Of a stretch of DNA of 64,000 nt, positions 39,694-50,124 are shown piece after piece. How positions within the stretch are numbered: the first letter of the stretch is position 1; each line of letters starts with the position of its first letter. The stretch is from NCBI GenBank assembly GCA_009192285.1, contig WBVU01000019.1, positions 620,001-684,000 on the forward strand, in the 5' to 3' direction. The DNA comes from Morchella semilibera (Eukaryota; Ascomycota; Pezizomycetes; Pezizales; Morchellaceae). Under the pieces are notes generated by a model, which saw nothing but the letters and a program-made list of their open reading frames with translations, had not been told where the DNA came from and made no database searches. Both the position numbers and the translations under genes were made by a program.

Positions 39694-39966
39694 TTTACCA
39701 CCGGTGGTATAACACGCTGAAATTCAGAGTGCTCGTGCGCATTAGTCCCGAAATTAAGCACTTAGTGAATTATCTTGGCATTTATTCGCCACCGGTGGTA
39801 AATTAAACGACCGCCGGTGGTGAATTGACGGCCGCCGGTGGTGAATTGATGGCCACCGGTGGTGAATTGATGGCCACCGGTGGAATAACACGTTGAATTC
39901 AGTGTCAGCGCGAATATGTCCTCAAGTTCAGTAATTTTATCCTATGTATTTTCCCACCGGTGGAAT
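39694..39966. repeat. CACCGGTGG palindromic repeat array
   Basis: Seven copies of (A/G)CCGGTGG occur in 270 bp. Four are in tandem with a unit of about 21 bp, GGCCACCGGTGGTGAATTGA (about 39805-39890). Two outer copies are each followed by a near-identical block (TTGAATTC(A/G)GTGTCAGC, at about 39893 and 39972), which indicates a larger duplicated unit of about 80 bp. The core CCACCGGTGG is a perfect palindrome. Confidence 0.85.
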
Positions 39967-40073
39967 GATATGTTGAATTCGGTGTCAGCGCGAATATGTC
40001 CTTGAATCAAGCTATCCTATGAAATAATATTTCTAAGTTTGGAACATGGCGTTCAAATTGGGACGTATGAACT

Positions 40074-40140
40074 GGGCTCGGGATTCTGAGCTCGGGATTC
40101 TGAGCTCGGGATTCTGAGCTCGGGATTCTGAGCTCGTGAT
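40074..40140. repeat. 14-bp tandem repeat, first array
   Basis: GGGATTCTGAGCTC is repeated between four and five times, nearly perfectly. Confidence 0.9.
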
Positions 40141-40564
40141 TAATTCTGATGGCGGGATTGGAGATTTGGGATATAAGCTGTAATATGGGACATACATGCT
40201 TATGTAGGCAGGCAGGTAAGTAGGTAGGAAAGGTTGCTAGTAGAGAGTAAATGTACATATTAAATAGAGAAACAATCAAGAGTTTTATTTGTGAAGTTCA
40301 CCTATGCCAGAAGAAGCGTGAATACTGGCCTACCTGCGCGTCCAGACTCTTCACTGAATAAAATAACCCTTATATAGATATTACCACATATACTAAGGCT
40401 GAATATATAACTCTCACCGAAACCATAGCATCCTAAAGGACATTATAGAAAATATCAAAATTAATATCAAATAATAATTGATAATCACATGAGCTTTGCA
40501 TAATCCTCATACGGATATGGGTACGGGCGGTGACGTATATAAATAAGTACATCTTAAAGTATAC

Positions 40565-40633
40565 TGAGCTCGGGATTCTGAGCACAGGGTTCTGAGCACG
40601 GGATTCTGAGCCTGTGATTCTGAGCTCGGGATA
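40565..40633. repeat. 14-bp tandem repeat, second array
   Basis: The same 14-bp unit as at 40074-40140 occurs about five times but with more variation (GGTTCTGAGCAC, TGATTCTGAGCT). The two arrays lie about 0.5 kb apart in the same orientation. Confidence 0.85.
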
Positions 40634-40757
40634 AGCTATGTAGTATGAGGACGGGCGGTAAAGGACATAACTACGAAACACATGTAAGTATATCAAAACA
40701 CTGGCCAGATTCCTCGAAAATAACACGCTTGATAACGTACCCAATCGCTGCCCTCAA

Positions 40758-43473
40758 TCAATCGATCGAAAATTGAGGTCCGAACACAGAGGCTGCCCGA
40801 TGCATATCCATAAGCTCTCTAAAGCCAATTGTCGTCCCGTATTCGTTCAAAAGCTTAACAGACAGCGCCAGTTCCAGATGGCAGGTAGAGAACTTCAGTA
40901 ACCCTTCTCCTGCCCCACCCTCAACCTTATCTGTGATGCGAATGGTAATCGTTCTATAAGATACGAATGATGTGCCCAGTATCTCCTCAACCAGCCAGTC
41001 CAAGGCAGCCGAGGGCCACTGAATCCATTCTTCGAAGAGCGTTTGGACACGTTGGCACTTAAGTATAAAATCAACTTCATCAACTCCATCCTTGATATCA
41101 TGTTTGTACCGCAAGACTTCGTTCATGGATTCGGAAGTCGGGATCCCGGATTGCAGAAGCCAGGAATCGATATCTTCAAGCCGCAGCGTCGGGTCCTCTT
41201 GCATCTTTTGGAATAGATTCCGCTCATTCAGTCCCCGAATAAAAGCATCGAGGGCCTGTGACCGGTTTTTTCCACTGGGTTTCCCAATATAGACTTGAAC
41301 GGACCGCGTTTATGTCGTCAGAAGATTGCAGAGCTTGTTCAATAGATTCCATTCTCCATCCAACACTTTCAAAAACTTCTTGTAGAATCCGGGGTACGCG
41401 AGCTCGAGCACCAGCCTGAGTGCTAGGCCCGCCGTTCACTATATATCCATCAAGGACTCCCATGGCTTCTCCAATCGAGCCATCAACACGAGAAGAATCC
41501 GGGGTATAGCGCTTTCCCTGGTAACGCCAGTAAGCTACAATGAACACAACGGGATCTAAACCACGTGGCCACGAGAAGTCTTGGTGGCAAAAGACATAGC
41601 TTGCAAGGAGCTTTCCGAACATCTCGTAATTGCGGAGGTTGGGAGATGGGGACCCGAAACCGGGAATGTTGATCCCCCTAAACATAACTGGGTCTTGGTC
41701 TTCTCGAAAGGTACGACCAAAGGGACTGCCATCCACAAAGCTTTCTGACTCCAAATATCGCATCATAACCCGATGAAGAAACGAACGAAAGACTCCACCA
41801 CAATCTGCACCCTGTCGGTAATCTCTATGGTCCACGGTGACTCGAGGGTGGGGATTCGCAACCCTCAGATGCCAAGGAGTGAGCTCTATAAAATCAAACA
41901 ACTGACGTATCCAGTCGGGGCTATCACCACCATCGTGGCTAGTACCAAACCCCCACTCAAAACGATCTTCCTCTCGAATGTAAACATCAGGGCTCGGCCC
42001 ATATGTTTCTCGCATCTGTGATATTACGCGCTGAAAATGACTAGGTTGGGATGTGGGAGTTGCTAATTGGGATCTCCTGTTTACAGTTTCGGGGGCGGCA
42101 ACTCTCGCGGTTGGGACGTCAAGCGTAATGAGAAGCGTATCATTGGAGTCATTCACAGTAGGAGATTCCAAAGAGGGTTGCGGGTTCCGGATTGTTGGGC
42201 TTAGGGGGTGAATTCTTGGACGCCCAACGCTTCTTCGGCCTCGAGTTGCGCCTCGCCCGTAGGAGCCCCGGGAGCCACGGGAGCCACGACTACTACTTCC
42301 CATTTGCTGCACTTGGCAGCCGGGAGCGTACTCTCCATCGTCTGAGAGGTTTGGGGATCGTGTGCGTCGTCGTCTATTTGAAGGACGAGAGCGCTCGTTA
42401 CTCTCCGCTTCTACCTCATCATCCTCTTCATTACTGGTTTGGGAATCCTGAAACACCCCGCGTTCAAACTCGTCATCCATCTCCCAGCCTTCCCATATCA
42501 ATTCAGAATCCCCATGTCTTGAATAACTGGGGTCATGATATGGACTCATCTGGTAAAGATCTTTCAAGGTGAGGAGGTCCGATATAGGAGTGATATAGAA
42601 GTTTCGTTTATGATTAGCTCTGCAGTACCATTTGAGAGTTGCTAAATCCTGCACCACATCCCTCCCGAGAGCTATCAACTTTAATTCGCCCTCCCGCCCG
42701 CCTGGATGCTTCCACAATTTCCATTCCTCAGCCCAGTGTCCCAGCCCCCTTGATGTCAAAGCTGCAGTAATAACTCTCCTAACTCCGTTGGCAGTAGAGT
42801 CGCTATCCTCGTCAAAATTCACCTCTATATTGCATAACTCTCGGTTATCAAGACGTTTACTCTCAGTGCTCATGCCGTTAGGAATCATGGGATCAAAGGG
42901 TTGTCTGAGATATTTAAAGGTTGCCTTCCAGTATCGTCTTCCAGAGCTCGCAACTGGGGAGTTGCGAGCTCGTCCGCATACCCTACGGTATGTTCCTCGA
43001 GTCCTCATCTCATTAATTCGACGGGCACGAAATTGGTCTGGCAAATCTCTCCCCCCAGTCCCATATACAGTCGTACCAGCTGATATTGGAGATTGGGGTT
43101 CAGCGATGCCAGTGGCCGAACGAGTACGGGATTGAACAGGGGATATTGTGGATTCGCTAACCGCGGCCAGCAAAGCGGGGCCTGGAGGGGCTGCGGTTGC
43201 TGGCTGAATATACCTATCGCGGGCCAGCTCAAAACGTTCGAAGGGCGGAGCGGCCCTAAATGGTGAGGAATTGCTCGCTGGAGAGCTATCCGCAGGTAGA
43301 CCGCTGAGCATGGTTGCCGGCAAGAACGCGTGAAAGTTATGCCCATGGCCGCATGAGCATATCCCAGCCGGATCCTGAGCTGTTTGATAATATGATTGAC
43401 AGCCATTGCAGCTGCTGTTTCGACATTCCGCTCTAGGCCCAAACACCGGCTCGGTGACCGTCGGGGCGGCCAT
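40758..43473 (-). CDS. HECT-type E3 ubiquitin ligase-like protein, apparent frameshift
   Basis: HECT ligases form a thioester with ubiquitin on a C-terminal cysteine before transfer. The frame from ATG 43473 covers about 746 residues. A one-base shift in a four-base C run (41233-41236, + strand) then puts the conserved continuation LNERNLFQKMQEDP in another frame down to the stop at 40758. Without the shift the protein would be about 904 aa. Near the N-terminus is a Cys/His cluster (C-R-N-S-S-C-N-G-C...C-S-C-G-H-G-H...H), probably a zinc site. A basic, Ser/Arg/Gly-rich middle follows. HECT N-lobe-like segments include DPVMFRGINIPGF and YEMFGKLLASYVF. The likely catalytic cysteine is in FSTCHLELAL (codon 40881-40883), about 40 residues from the end, where HECT cysteines lie. 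It is a divergent HECT of unknown substrate. It may be a decayed or mis-assembled host gene, or cargo of an uncharacterised element given its repeat-rich surroundings. Confidence 0.72.
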
Positions 43474-43477
43474 TTAT

Positions 43478-43770
43478 GAGCCTAAATACATAGAAGAATT
43501 TGTTAGTTGAAGGATTCCTGGTGGCTAGCATTCTTCAGAATACGCAGAGGAGCATGCGTACCTATGATAGCGGTAGGGGGGACGAATGATAATTGGTGAC
43601 TGGCACTTGAGATTTGGCGATTGGGGAGCCTAAATACAGAGAATTTGTTAAGTGAAGGATTCCTGGTGGCTAGCACTCTTCGGAATACGCAAAGGAGCAT
43701 GCGTACCTATGAAACGATGGAGAGGAAATGATAATTGGTAACTGACACTTGAGATCTGGTGATTGGGGGG
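43478..43770. repeat. two-copy tandem duplication of about 147 bp
   Basis: A unit starting GAGCCTAAATACA, passing through GAAGGATTCCTGGTGGCTAG and GAGCATGCGTACCTATGA and ending near TGGTGATTGGGG, is present twice in direct orientation (about 43478-43624 and 43625-43770) with roughly 85-90% identity. It lies immediately upstream of the HECT-like gene and so could contain duplicated promoter sequence. Confidence 0.85.
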
Positions 43771-44591
43771 TTGGTAGACCGGTAGCATGAGCGAGTGATA
43801 TGAGGTGAGAAAATAAGGGCTCTTATCTAGAATTGAAAGCATATTATATGGGGCGTGTGTTAGCATATTCCCTCTACATTTTTGATGCTAGTGTACCTTC
43901 TCGACTAGTAAAAAACACTATAGATAACTAACCTTGTATCTTCCTGACGTCTGTAGACTCATATCACCCGCCTGTTCTCGCCTCTGAATCCTGCATTAGC
44001 TTAGTTTGGGGCAGGGGGCTAAAAATCCGGGTGCTAAGACCCCTTTTCGATGATATGGTACCTAGGACCCCCAATTCTGGTGGCGTGAAAGCTCGATTTA
44101 AGCTTTTGCGCGTACCTATTACTAAGATTATGTTATAGACGTACCTATTACTAAGATTAGGGTTATAGACGCACCTACTACTAAGATTAAGTTATAGACG
44201 GTATATATCCTTGATTCTGGTGACTGGGGACCGTCATATACGGATATCAACTTAAAATTTTGCGCGCACCTATTACTAAGATTAGGTTATAGACGGTATA
44301 TACCCCTAATTCTGGTGGCTGGGAACTATCACATACGGATCTAAGCACTTATGCACACTTATCAATGGGATTAGATTATACCAAAACATACTGAAGCATA
44401 TCGAATAACTATAGGTAATAATAGAAACGGGTAACGAGAATCCGTATACTATCAACGTATTTTTTAGTGACAAAACAAATTGGATAATAAAAGGAAAGAG
44501 TCACTTAAAATACATTATATGGATACAGAGTTGAGAACTGGCACTTGATGCTCAAGCCACAAACAATAAATGCCTAAGATAGCATCCCCAA
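43771..44591. other. non-coding spacer with short tandem repeats
   Basis: AT-rich spacer between the HECT-like and zinc-finger-like genes, including the repeat at 44101-44360. No gene is seen. Confidence 0.5.
44101..44360. repeat. ACCTATTACTAAGATTA repeat block
   Basis: A unit of about 30 bp (ACCTATTACTAAGATTA then GGTTATAGACG) occurs three times in tandem and a fourth time about 110 bp further on. The segments between carry their own repeat (AATTCTGGTGGC / GATTCTGGTGAC). The whole forms a composite, partly decayed array. Confidence 0.75.
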
Positions 44592-45671
44592 TCACCCAGA
44601 GGCTGATTCATCGTCGTTATCGGCCGTTCCGTCAGAGTCGGCCCCCGCAAAAGCATACTCGGTATCATCAACCATCTCGTGATCCATTTCCGGGCCTCCG
44701 CCGAACGTGGCCACTACTTCTTGGACCGCTTCGGACCCCAGATCATCTAATCCAATAGCCTCGTCGCCACGACTCAGTCGAATCTCGCGGATCCGCGCTT
44801 CCCATTCCGCAACACGCCGCCTAAGGGCCGCAGGCGCGGTGGGTCCCAAAAGCTCGGCCTTCTGTTCCCGTCGAATCATTGCACGGCTAAGTTCCTCGAT
44901 TGTCTGTTTTGACTTCTCTGTGTCTTCCAGTTCTTGCCACAGAGCCTATTCCTTCGAAAGCCTCTGGAACCAGGCAGTTCCCAGCTCGCGATTTTGGTCT
45001 GGATGAAGCAGTAGACATAGAGAGTTGTATTCTCGACGGGATGGAATTCCCATGCCCCAGGCTCGGTCAGGATTGACTTGGTTCTGTGGGTTGGGGCCTG
45101 GTAATAGGTCAGGAGGGCGGCGGAGAAAATGAAAGACTAATGTTGCAAAGTTAAGTACGGAATCGGGATTAATATCGAAGGATTGATATTGTTTGAGCCT
45201 ATAGATAGCATCAGCATAGTTTCAAAGCCCTCAATTCCCAAGTCCCAATACACAAATGACAGATGGGGGTATAGCTACCTTATCATCCCCTCCTTTTCCA
45301 TTTCGTAGACTACCATATGCCTCGCAACCAAGAAATCACGTTTCTCGCGGCTATGAGTTTTGTTTTTAGCCCGATTACGGGCGTAGCTTTCTCTATTTTG
45401 CCGGGCGCGAACCTGTGAATCATTAGCATCTATTGTTGAGATCAACGATAAAATGCTATACCGCAAGTCTATCCTGTTCCCTTCTGTATGCAGGGCGACG
45501 CTTCACACCTTCACGCAATATCTTCATCTCTTCTACCGCTTCGGGTGTATGGTGGTCATCCTCAGGAGGGGGTCCTCGACGGTATACCCATACATCATAA
45601 TGTCGACCCAAAGCACTCATATTTCTGAATTCTTTAGAAAACCATTTGCATTGTGGTTTGGTTGTTGCCAT
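44592..45671 (-). pseudogene. zinc-finger-like protein with HPD motif, in-frame stop
   Basis: I do not recognise a named family. Three exons fit well: 45462-45671, 45279-45412 and 44592-45198. The introns are 49 and 80 nt with good signals (GTATAG...TGCTAATG...CACAG; GTAGCT...TGCTGATG...ATAG). The start MATTKPQCKWFSKEF..ALGRHYD resembles a C2H2 finger whose second cysteine is Phe. A very basic stretch follows (VRARQNRESYARNRAKNK). Exon 3 has REYNSLCLLLHPDQN..., reminiscent of the HPD loop of a J domain but without an obvious helix I. An in-frame TAG lies at 44946-44948, where a CAG (Gln) would fit. Beyond it the frame stays open for a further 118 codons with coiled-coil-like and acidic sequence. 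The protein is therefore 198 aa as read, or about 316 aa if the stop is an error or mutation. The J-domain idea is tentative. Confidence 0.55.
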
Positions 45672-45814
45672 TTGCGAAGCAGTAGATTTGGGTTTGCAAA
45701 CAAAGAGGGGACTGAATACGTGCGGGAGAGTTGAGGAGGGTGTTGTTCAGCGGCCTGGGGCAACTTTTATGCAGCAGATTACATAATCAAACCTAACCAC
45801 GGTAACGTGATGAA
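45672..45814. promoter_or_regulatory. upstream region of the zinc-finger-like gene
   Basis: A short spacer between the minus-strand gene start and the putative LTR of the Gypsy gag-only copy. No specific motif is identified. Confidence 0.3.
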
Positions 45815-46766
45815 TGTAACGCCCAGAACGTAGTTCCTGGCATGCGTGATAGTTTGTAGCATTATTTCCATTCCCTGCGTTAATTGATATCATGATTACT
45901 GAAAAGGGTTAGGTTTCTAATTTAGCCTAACCGCCAGCCAGATTGTATAGAATATATACATTCATCTCCGAACTAGGAGCCACCACCACGACCTTATTCT
46001 AGTTTATTCCCAAATCATGCAGCGCCTATTATGTAGAGGAATATCTGCTGTCTAAGTACCTTGCTGCTCCTTGGTAATGATTGGCAACCATGATATTGGG
46101 CGGCGTTGTAGAATATAAGGAGATCGCGCAGATGTCCCGGCGTCTTGGCAGTCGTCCCGACAGTTCGGTAGGCGATGCACGATTGTGGTTGTTAAGGCAA
46201 TGATAAGCGAGAATGGGGAGTACGAGGTGGAGGCTGTCGTCATTAGGTTCTAGGAGGTTCGATGGCGTGATGGATTGGTAATGTAGAATAGCGGAGATGG
46301 TGGGGAGGATTACGAGGTGTGGTAGCGACGGGTTTCTATAAGGTTCTATGAGCGAGTGTGTGAGTCATAGCGGACTAGTGGAGGAGGTGTGTTAAATAGC
46401 GGGGATAGATGTTTTCCTTAGTTCTTTCTTTCTTTCTTCTCTGTCTCGTCTTCCTGTTATCTCGGTACATAGGAATCTACTCCTATTTCTAAAGCCATAG
46501 TCTCTCGTACCAAAGACTCGATCCTCGGACAAGAGGAAACTCATAGTAGTCCTCATCGTTCTCGTTGAGGTCCCTTCGGTCCTCACTCTCTCTGCGCTGT
46601 GCTCTTGTGCCCTTGCTCTTGCCTTTGTCTTCGCCGGTGCCTGTGCTTGTGCCTGCCTGGCGTTGTCCCTGTCTTCATCAGCCCCCTCGTCGAGTACACT
46701 GTGCTCCTCGAGTTCCTCTGCGTCATCATTGTCATCTTCTTCTTTCCGTCGGGTTACTCCGTCACA
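45815..46766 (+). repeat. putative 5' LTR of a Gypsy gag-only copy
   Basis: The segment begins TGTAACGCCC and ends CCGTCACA, and is followed by CTAAG. The same CTAAG follows the LTR at 48120-48568, which precedes another gag. It contains a TTAAATAG box near 46393 and lies directly before a gag start at 46828. Only one copy is in the window, so the boundaries are inferred from these similarities and not from an LTR pair. Confidence 0.35.
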
Positions 46767-46827
46767 CTAAGACGAGACCATCCTCACTCGACTAGCACAG
46801 TCCGAGTTCCTCGCACCACAGTTCACC

Positions 46828-48069
46828 ATGACCGCCCCTGCTACCAATGCATTTGATTATCAAAAGCTCCATACGGATCTCGAAGGGTTCTTTGTCGCTC
46901 ACCCTGAAGTGGACCCCGCCGCAACGGAAGAAGCGAAACAAGCGTATACCCTCCTCCAAAGAGCGCACGGAGGGGTCCAGCAATATGCGGTCGACATCAC
47001 AACCCATCATTCCGAAACCGAACAAGGCCGGGCCGAGTTCCACAAAGAAATCCAGGGACTACGGGCTAAGATTAAGAAATTGCAAGAAGGAGTCAAAGGA
47101 GGTTTAGAGGAGCTCCACGACGACTTAACCAAGCCATCCAAATCCGAGAAGCTACCCGACCCGGAGAAATACCGGGGCGATCGCAAGACTCTCAGGACCT
47201 TTCAGAGACAACTTCAGATTAAGCTCACGGCTAATTTGGATCGCTTCCCTACCGCGGCTCAACAACTTGCGTATTCTATTTCTCGATTGGAAGGACCGGC
47301 GGCGGATCAATTTTTAGTTTATATTACGGATGAAGGAATCGCTCTCGATTCCATGGCGGAGTTTTTTGAAATTTTGAATAATGCTTTTGGGGATCCAGAC
47401 CGCGCCGCCACTGCTGCTCGAAATCTGAGGGAGATCAGGCAGCGCCAACGCACCTTTTCTGAATACTTTGCAGAGTTTTAGCGATATGCTGCCGACTCTG
47501 AGTTCAACGAAGCGGCTAAGATTGAATGTTTGTTGGAAGGACTTAACCAGGACCTAATGGCCCTGATGATTCAGAATGAAACACCAACTACAATTAAGGA
47601 CTGCAGGCTGCTTCTTCAACGTCTTGATAATAAGCAACGGGCGCTACAGGCCAGGATGGGGAGATTTCGTTTTCAGATTCCAAGTGCTCCTGCTCCGCGT
47701 CCCTTTGCTCCTCGTCCCCCCGTTGCACCAGCAACATCCCCAGTCGTACGAGGACCACCCCAACCACCACCGAAGAATGCTGCGCCAGCGGCCCACCCTT
47801 CCTATACTCCTGGGGGAGCTGTGCCCATGGACTTGTCTAATAGTTACCGTCGCCCGGATCCCAGAGAAAGGGAGGCACGTCGTGTGGAGAATCGTTGCTA
47901 TTACTGCGGGGGGGTTGGACATTTGGTTAGAGACTGTAAGCTTTCGCCCTCGGGAAGGGCAGCACCTAGGATGAGGGGAGCGTTGTTGGAAGCAAGAAAG
48001 GAGAAAAAGGAAAAGGAAGAGGAGGTATTGTCGGATGAGGAGGAGTTAAAAGATTCGTCCCTGGCCTAG
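46828..48069 (+). pseudogene. Ty3/Gypsy Gag of a truncated copy (fossil)
   Basis: A Gag-like reading region with the retrotransposon Gag core (KLPDPEKYRGDRK, RLEGPAADQF, EFFEILNNAFGDPD) and one CCHC zinc knuckle (CYYCGGVGHLVRDC, about 47.9 kb). The Gag of the full-length element just downstream shares all these blocks. The copy is broken at about one place. No protease or polymerase follows, because the LTR of the neighbouring element begins 50 bp after the region ends. Confidence 0.85.
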
Positions 48070-48119
48070 GCGGCATAGCCCAGGGACCTCCAAAGGTTTT
48101 CTCTCAGGTGTCTATTTCA

Positions 48120-48568
48120 TATCACGGCGTGGAACATGGTCTAGCGGTGTTGCGGGAAGAGTGATTAGTCAGGGATTCTTCTAGGATTCTTTGGGTTTCG
48201 GAAGTAGGAGTTTGGTTCGGTAATAGGGGTTCGGGATTAGGAGATAAGGTTGGGTTCGGGGTTACGGGTCTTGGGAGATTCTATGGGGTTCTGTACAGGG
48301 TTACGTGGATGAGTCATCGTGTCGGTATGTGGTGTATATATAGGGGTCTCGTTCTTGCTTGTAGATAGCTCTTTTCCTTTCCTCTTCACGCAACCTTCCT
48401 ATCTTCAGGAGTTTGTAGTCCTTCGAAATATACTCAGGTCTCTGGTTCTACCTCGCGTTCCGTTTCGCTCATAGTCTCGCCTCGCCCGCCTCGAATATTA
48501 CTGTTACGTCCCGCCTAGGTAGTGTACCTTGGCTCGCTTTGCCCTGTACTCCGCTTCGCTCCGTGATA
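48120..48568 (+). repeat. 5' LTR of the chromovirus
   Basis: 449 bp, beginning TATCACGG and ending CCGTGATA, a perfect 8-bp inverted repeat. It contains a TATATATA box (about 48345). The same sequence recurs at 53717 and 59743. Confidence 0.9.
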
Positions 48569-48620
48569 CTAAGGTTGCGTCTCCAACGCCAACCTACACT
48601 ACATACATCGATACAATATC

Positions 48621-50050
48621 TTGTCATCTACCATGTCGCACGCAGACCCTATGGAAGAGTCAGAAGGACTCTATGAGATCCTCCAAAGGGATCTTGATAC
48701 ATTCGTAGCCGCACACCCCACCGTCGCGGACGATGCCAGTGAGGAAGCCAAGAAAATTCATGACCTAATGTTCCGCGCCCAACAAGCCGTCAAGCAACTT
48801 ATTATCAATTGGCAGGAAGAAATAGAGGATGGGGATGAAGCTCGAAAAGAATGGACCAAGAAACTTACAAAGTTGGGAAGGGAGAATCAAGAGCTAGAGG
48901 GACAGATAACAGTTTTTGAAACTCAGGTCACCACCCTCCAAGAACAAGTAAAAATCGCAAACCAAGCAACGCAATCCGCCGAGGCCGCACTCGCCGCCCA
49001 GATTGCACTCCCGCCTCCTCCTCCGCCCCCGGCAGCGGACCCTATTCCGCCACCCCCTTCTCGACGTCGCAACCGCCTCTTAGAAGGCATTGCCCTTACC
49101 CAAGAACCAAGGCCTGAAAGGTCAGAAAAGCTTCCGGACCCAGAGAAATATCGAGGAAACAGGAAGGGACTTCCACAGTTCCAAAATATGTTGAAACTCA
49201 AGCTCTTGGGCAATGCCGACCGATACCCCACTCTTCAGAATCAACTAACCTACGCCATCTCTCGCTTGGAAGGCCCTGCCGCCGACCAATTCATGCCATA
49301 TATTACCACTACCGGGATCAACCTCCCCTCCATGGAGAGGTTCTTTGAAATTTTAAATACAGCATTCGGCGACCCAGACCAGGTAGGTACTGCCCGTCGC
49401 GCCCTCAGAAGAATCAGGCAACTCAATCGTCCCTTCTCGGAGTACTTCGCCGAGTTCCAACGCTACGCCGCCGAAGCTGGAATGGGAGAAACTGCCAATG
49501 TGGAAGCCCTCATGGAAGGTCTGAGCGAGGAACTCACCAAGCTCATGGTCCACGAGGAGACCCCCGCCACCGTCATCGAACTCGCTACCATCCTCCAACG
49601 CTTGGACAACAAGCAGCAGATAATTACTGCTCGCTACCGGCCCTCGCTACCAGGCCCCCGCACCCCAAGCTCGTCCCGCACCCCGCTATCAGGCTCCTGC
49701 TGCCCCCCGCACCTCGGTACTCAGCCCCGCCCCCTCCGGCTCCCCGCTATCAAGCTCCCGCTCGCCCCAACCCTCCTGCTGCTCATCCGTCTCACACACC
49801 AGGAGGAGTAGTTCCTATGGATTTGTCAACTGGTCGTGGCCGCCCGGACCCTCAGGAAAGAGAGGCCCGCCGCGTAGAGAATAGGTGTTTTTATTGTGGA
49901 GGTGTAGGACATCTCGTTAGGGAATGCCCGCAGGCGCCGGCTCCCAGGAACCCAGCCCCCAGGATGAGGGGAGCTAGGGCAGATATTAGAGGAGAAGAGA
50001 AGGAAGAAGCCTCCGGCGATGAGGCGTTAAAAGATTTTTCCCTGGACTGA
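48621..50050 (+). pseudogene. chromovirus Gag region (fossil)
   Basis: The Gag region of the full-length element. It has an acidic N-terminus, a coiled-coil stretch followed by a proline run (about 49.0 kb), the Gag core (KLPDPEKYRGNRK, RLEGPAADQF, FFEILNTAFGDPD) and a CCHC knuckle (CFYCGGVGHLVREC, about 49.9 kb). It is not intact as one frame. Confidence 0.88.
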
Positions 50051-50124
50051 GTGGCTCACTCCAGGGACGGTTAAAAGGCTTTTCTAAGCTCTCGGTTTCT
50101 GGGTTTTCGGTTTCGGAGAAGGAT

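Larger units (their letters stand above)
38708..40757. other. spacer with palindromic and 14-bp repeat arrays
   Basis: This is the 3' flank of the acidic gene, then AT-rich sequence marking the change to the repeat-rich right half of the window. It contains the arrays listed separately at 39694-39966, 40074-40140 and 40565-40633. No gene is recognised. Confidence 0.5.

Noticed and set aside
40074-40633. Could the 14-bp arrays be CRISPR-like?
   Set aside because: Units are contiguous without unique spacers and the DNA is eukaryotic.
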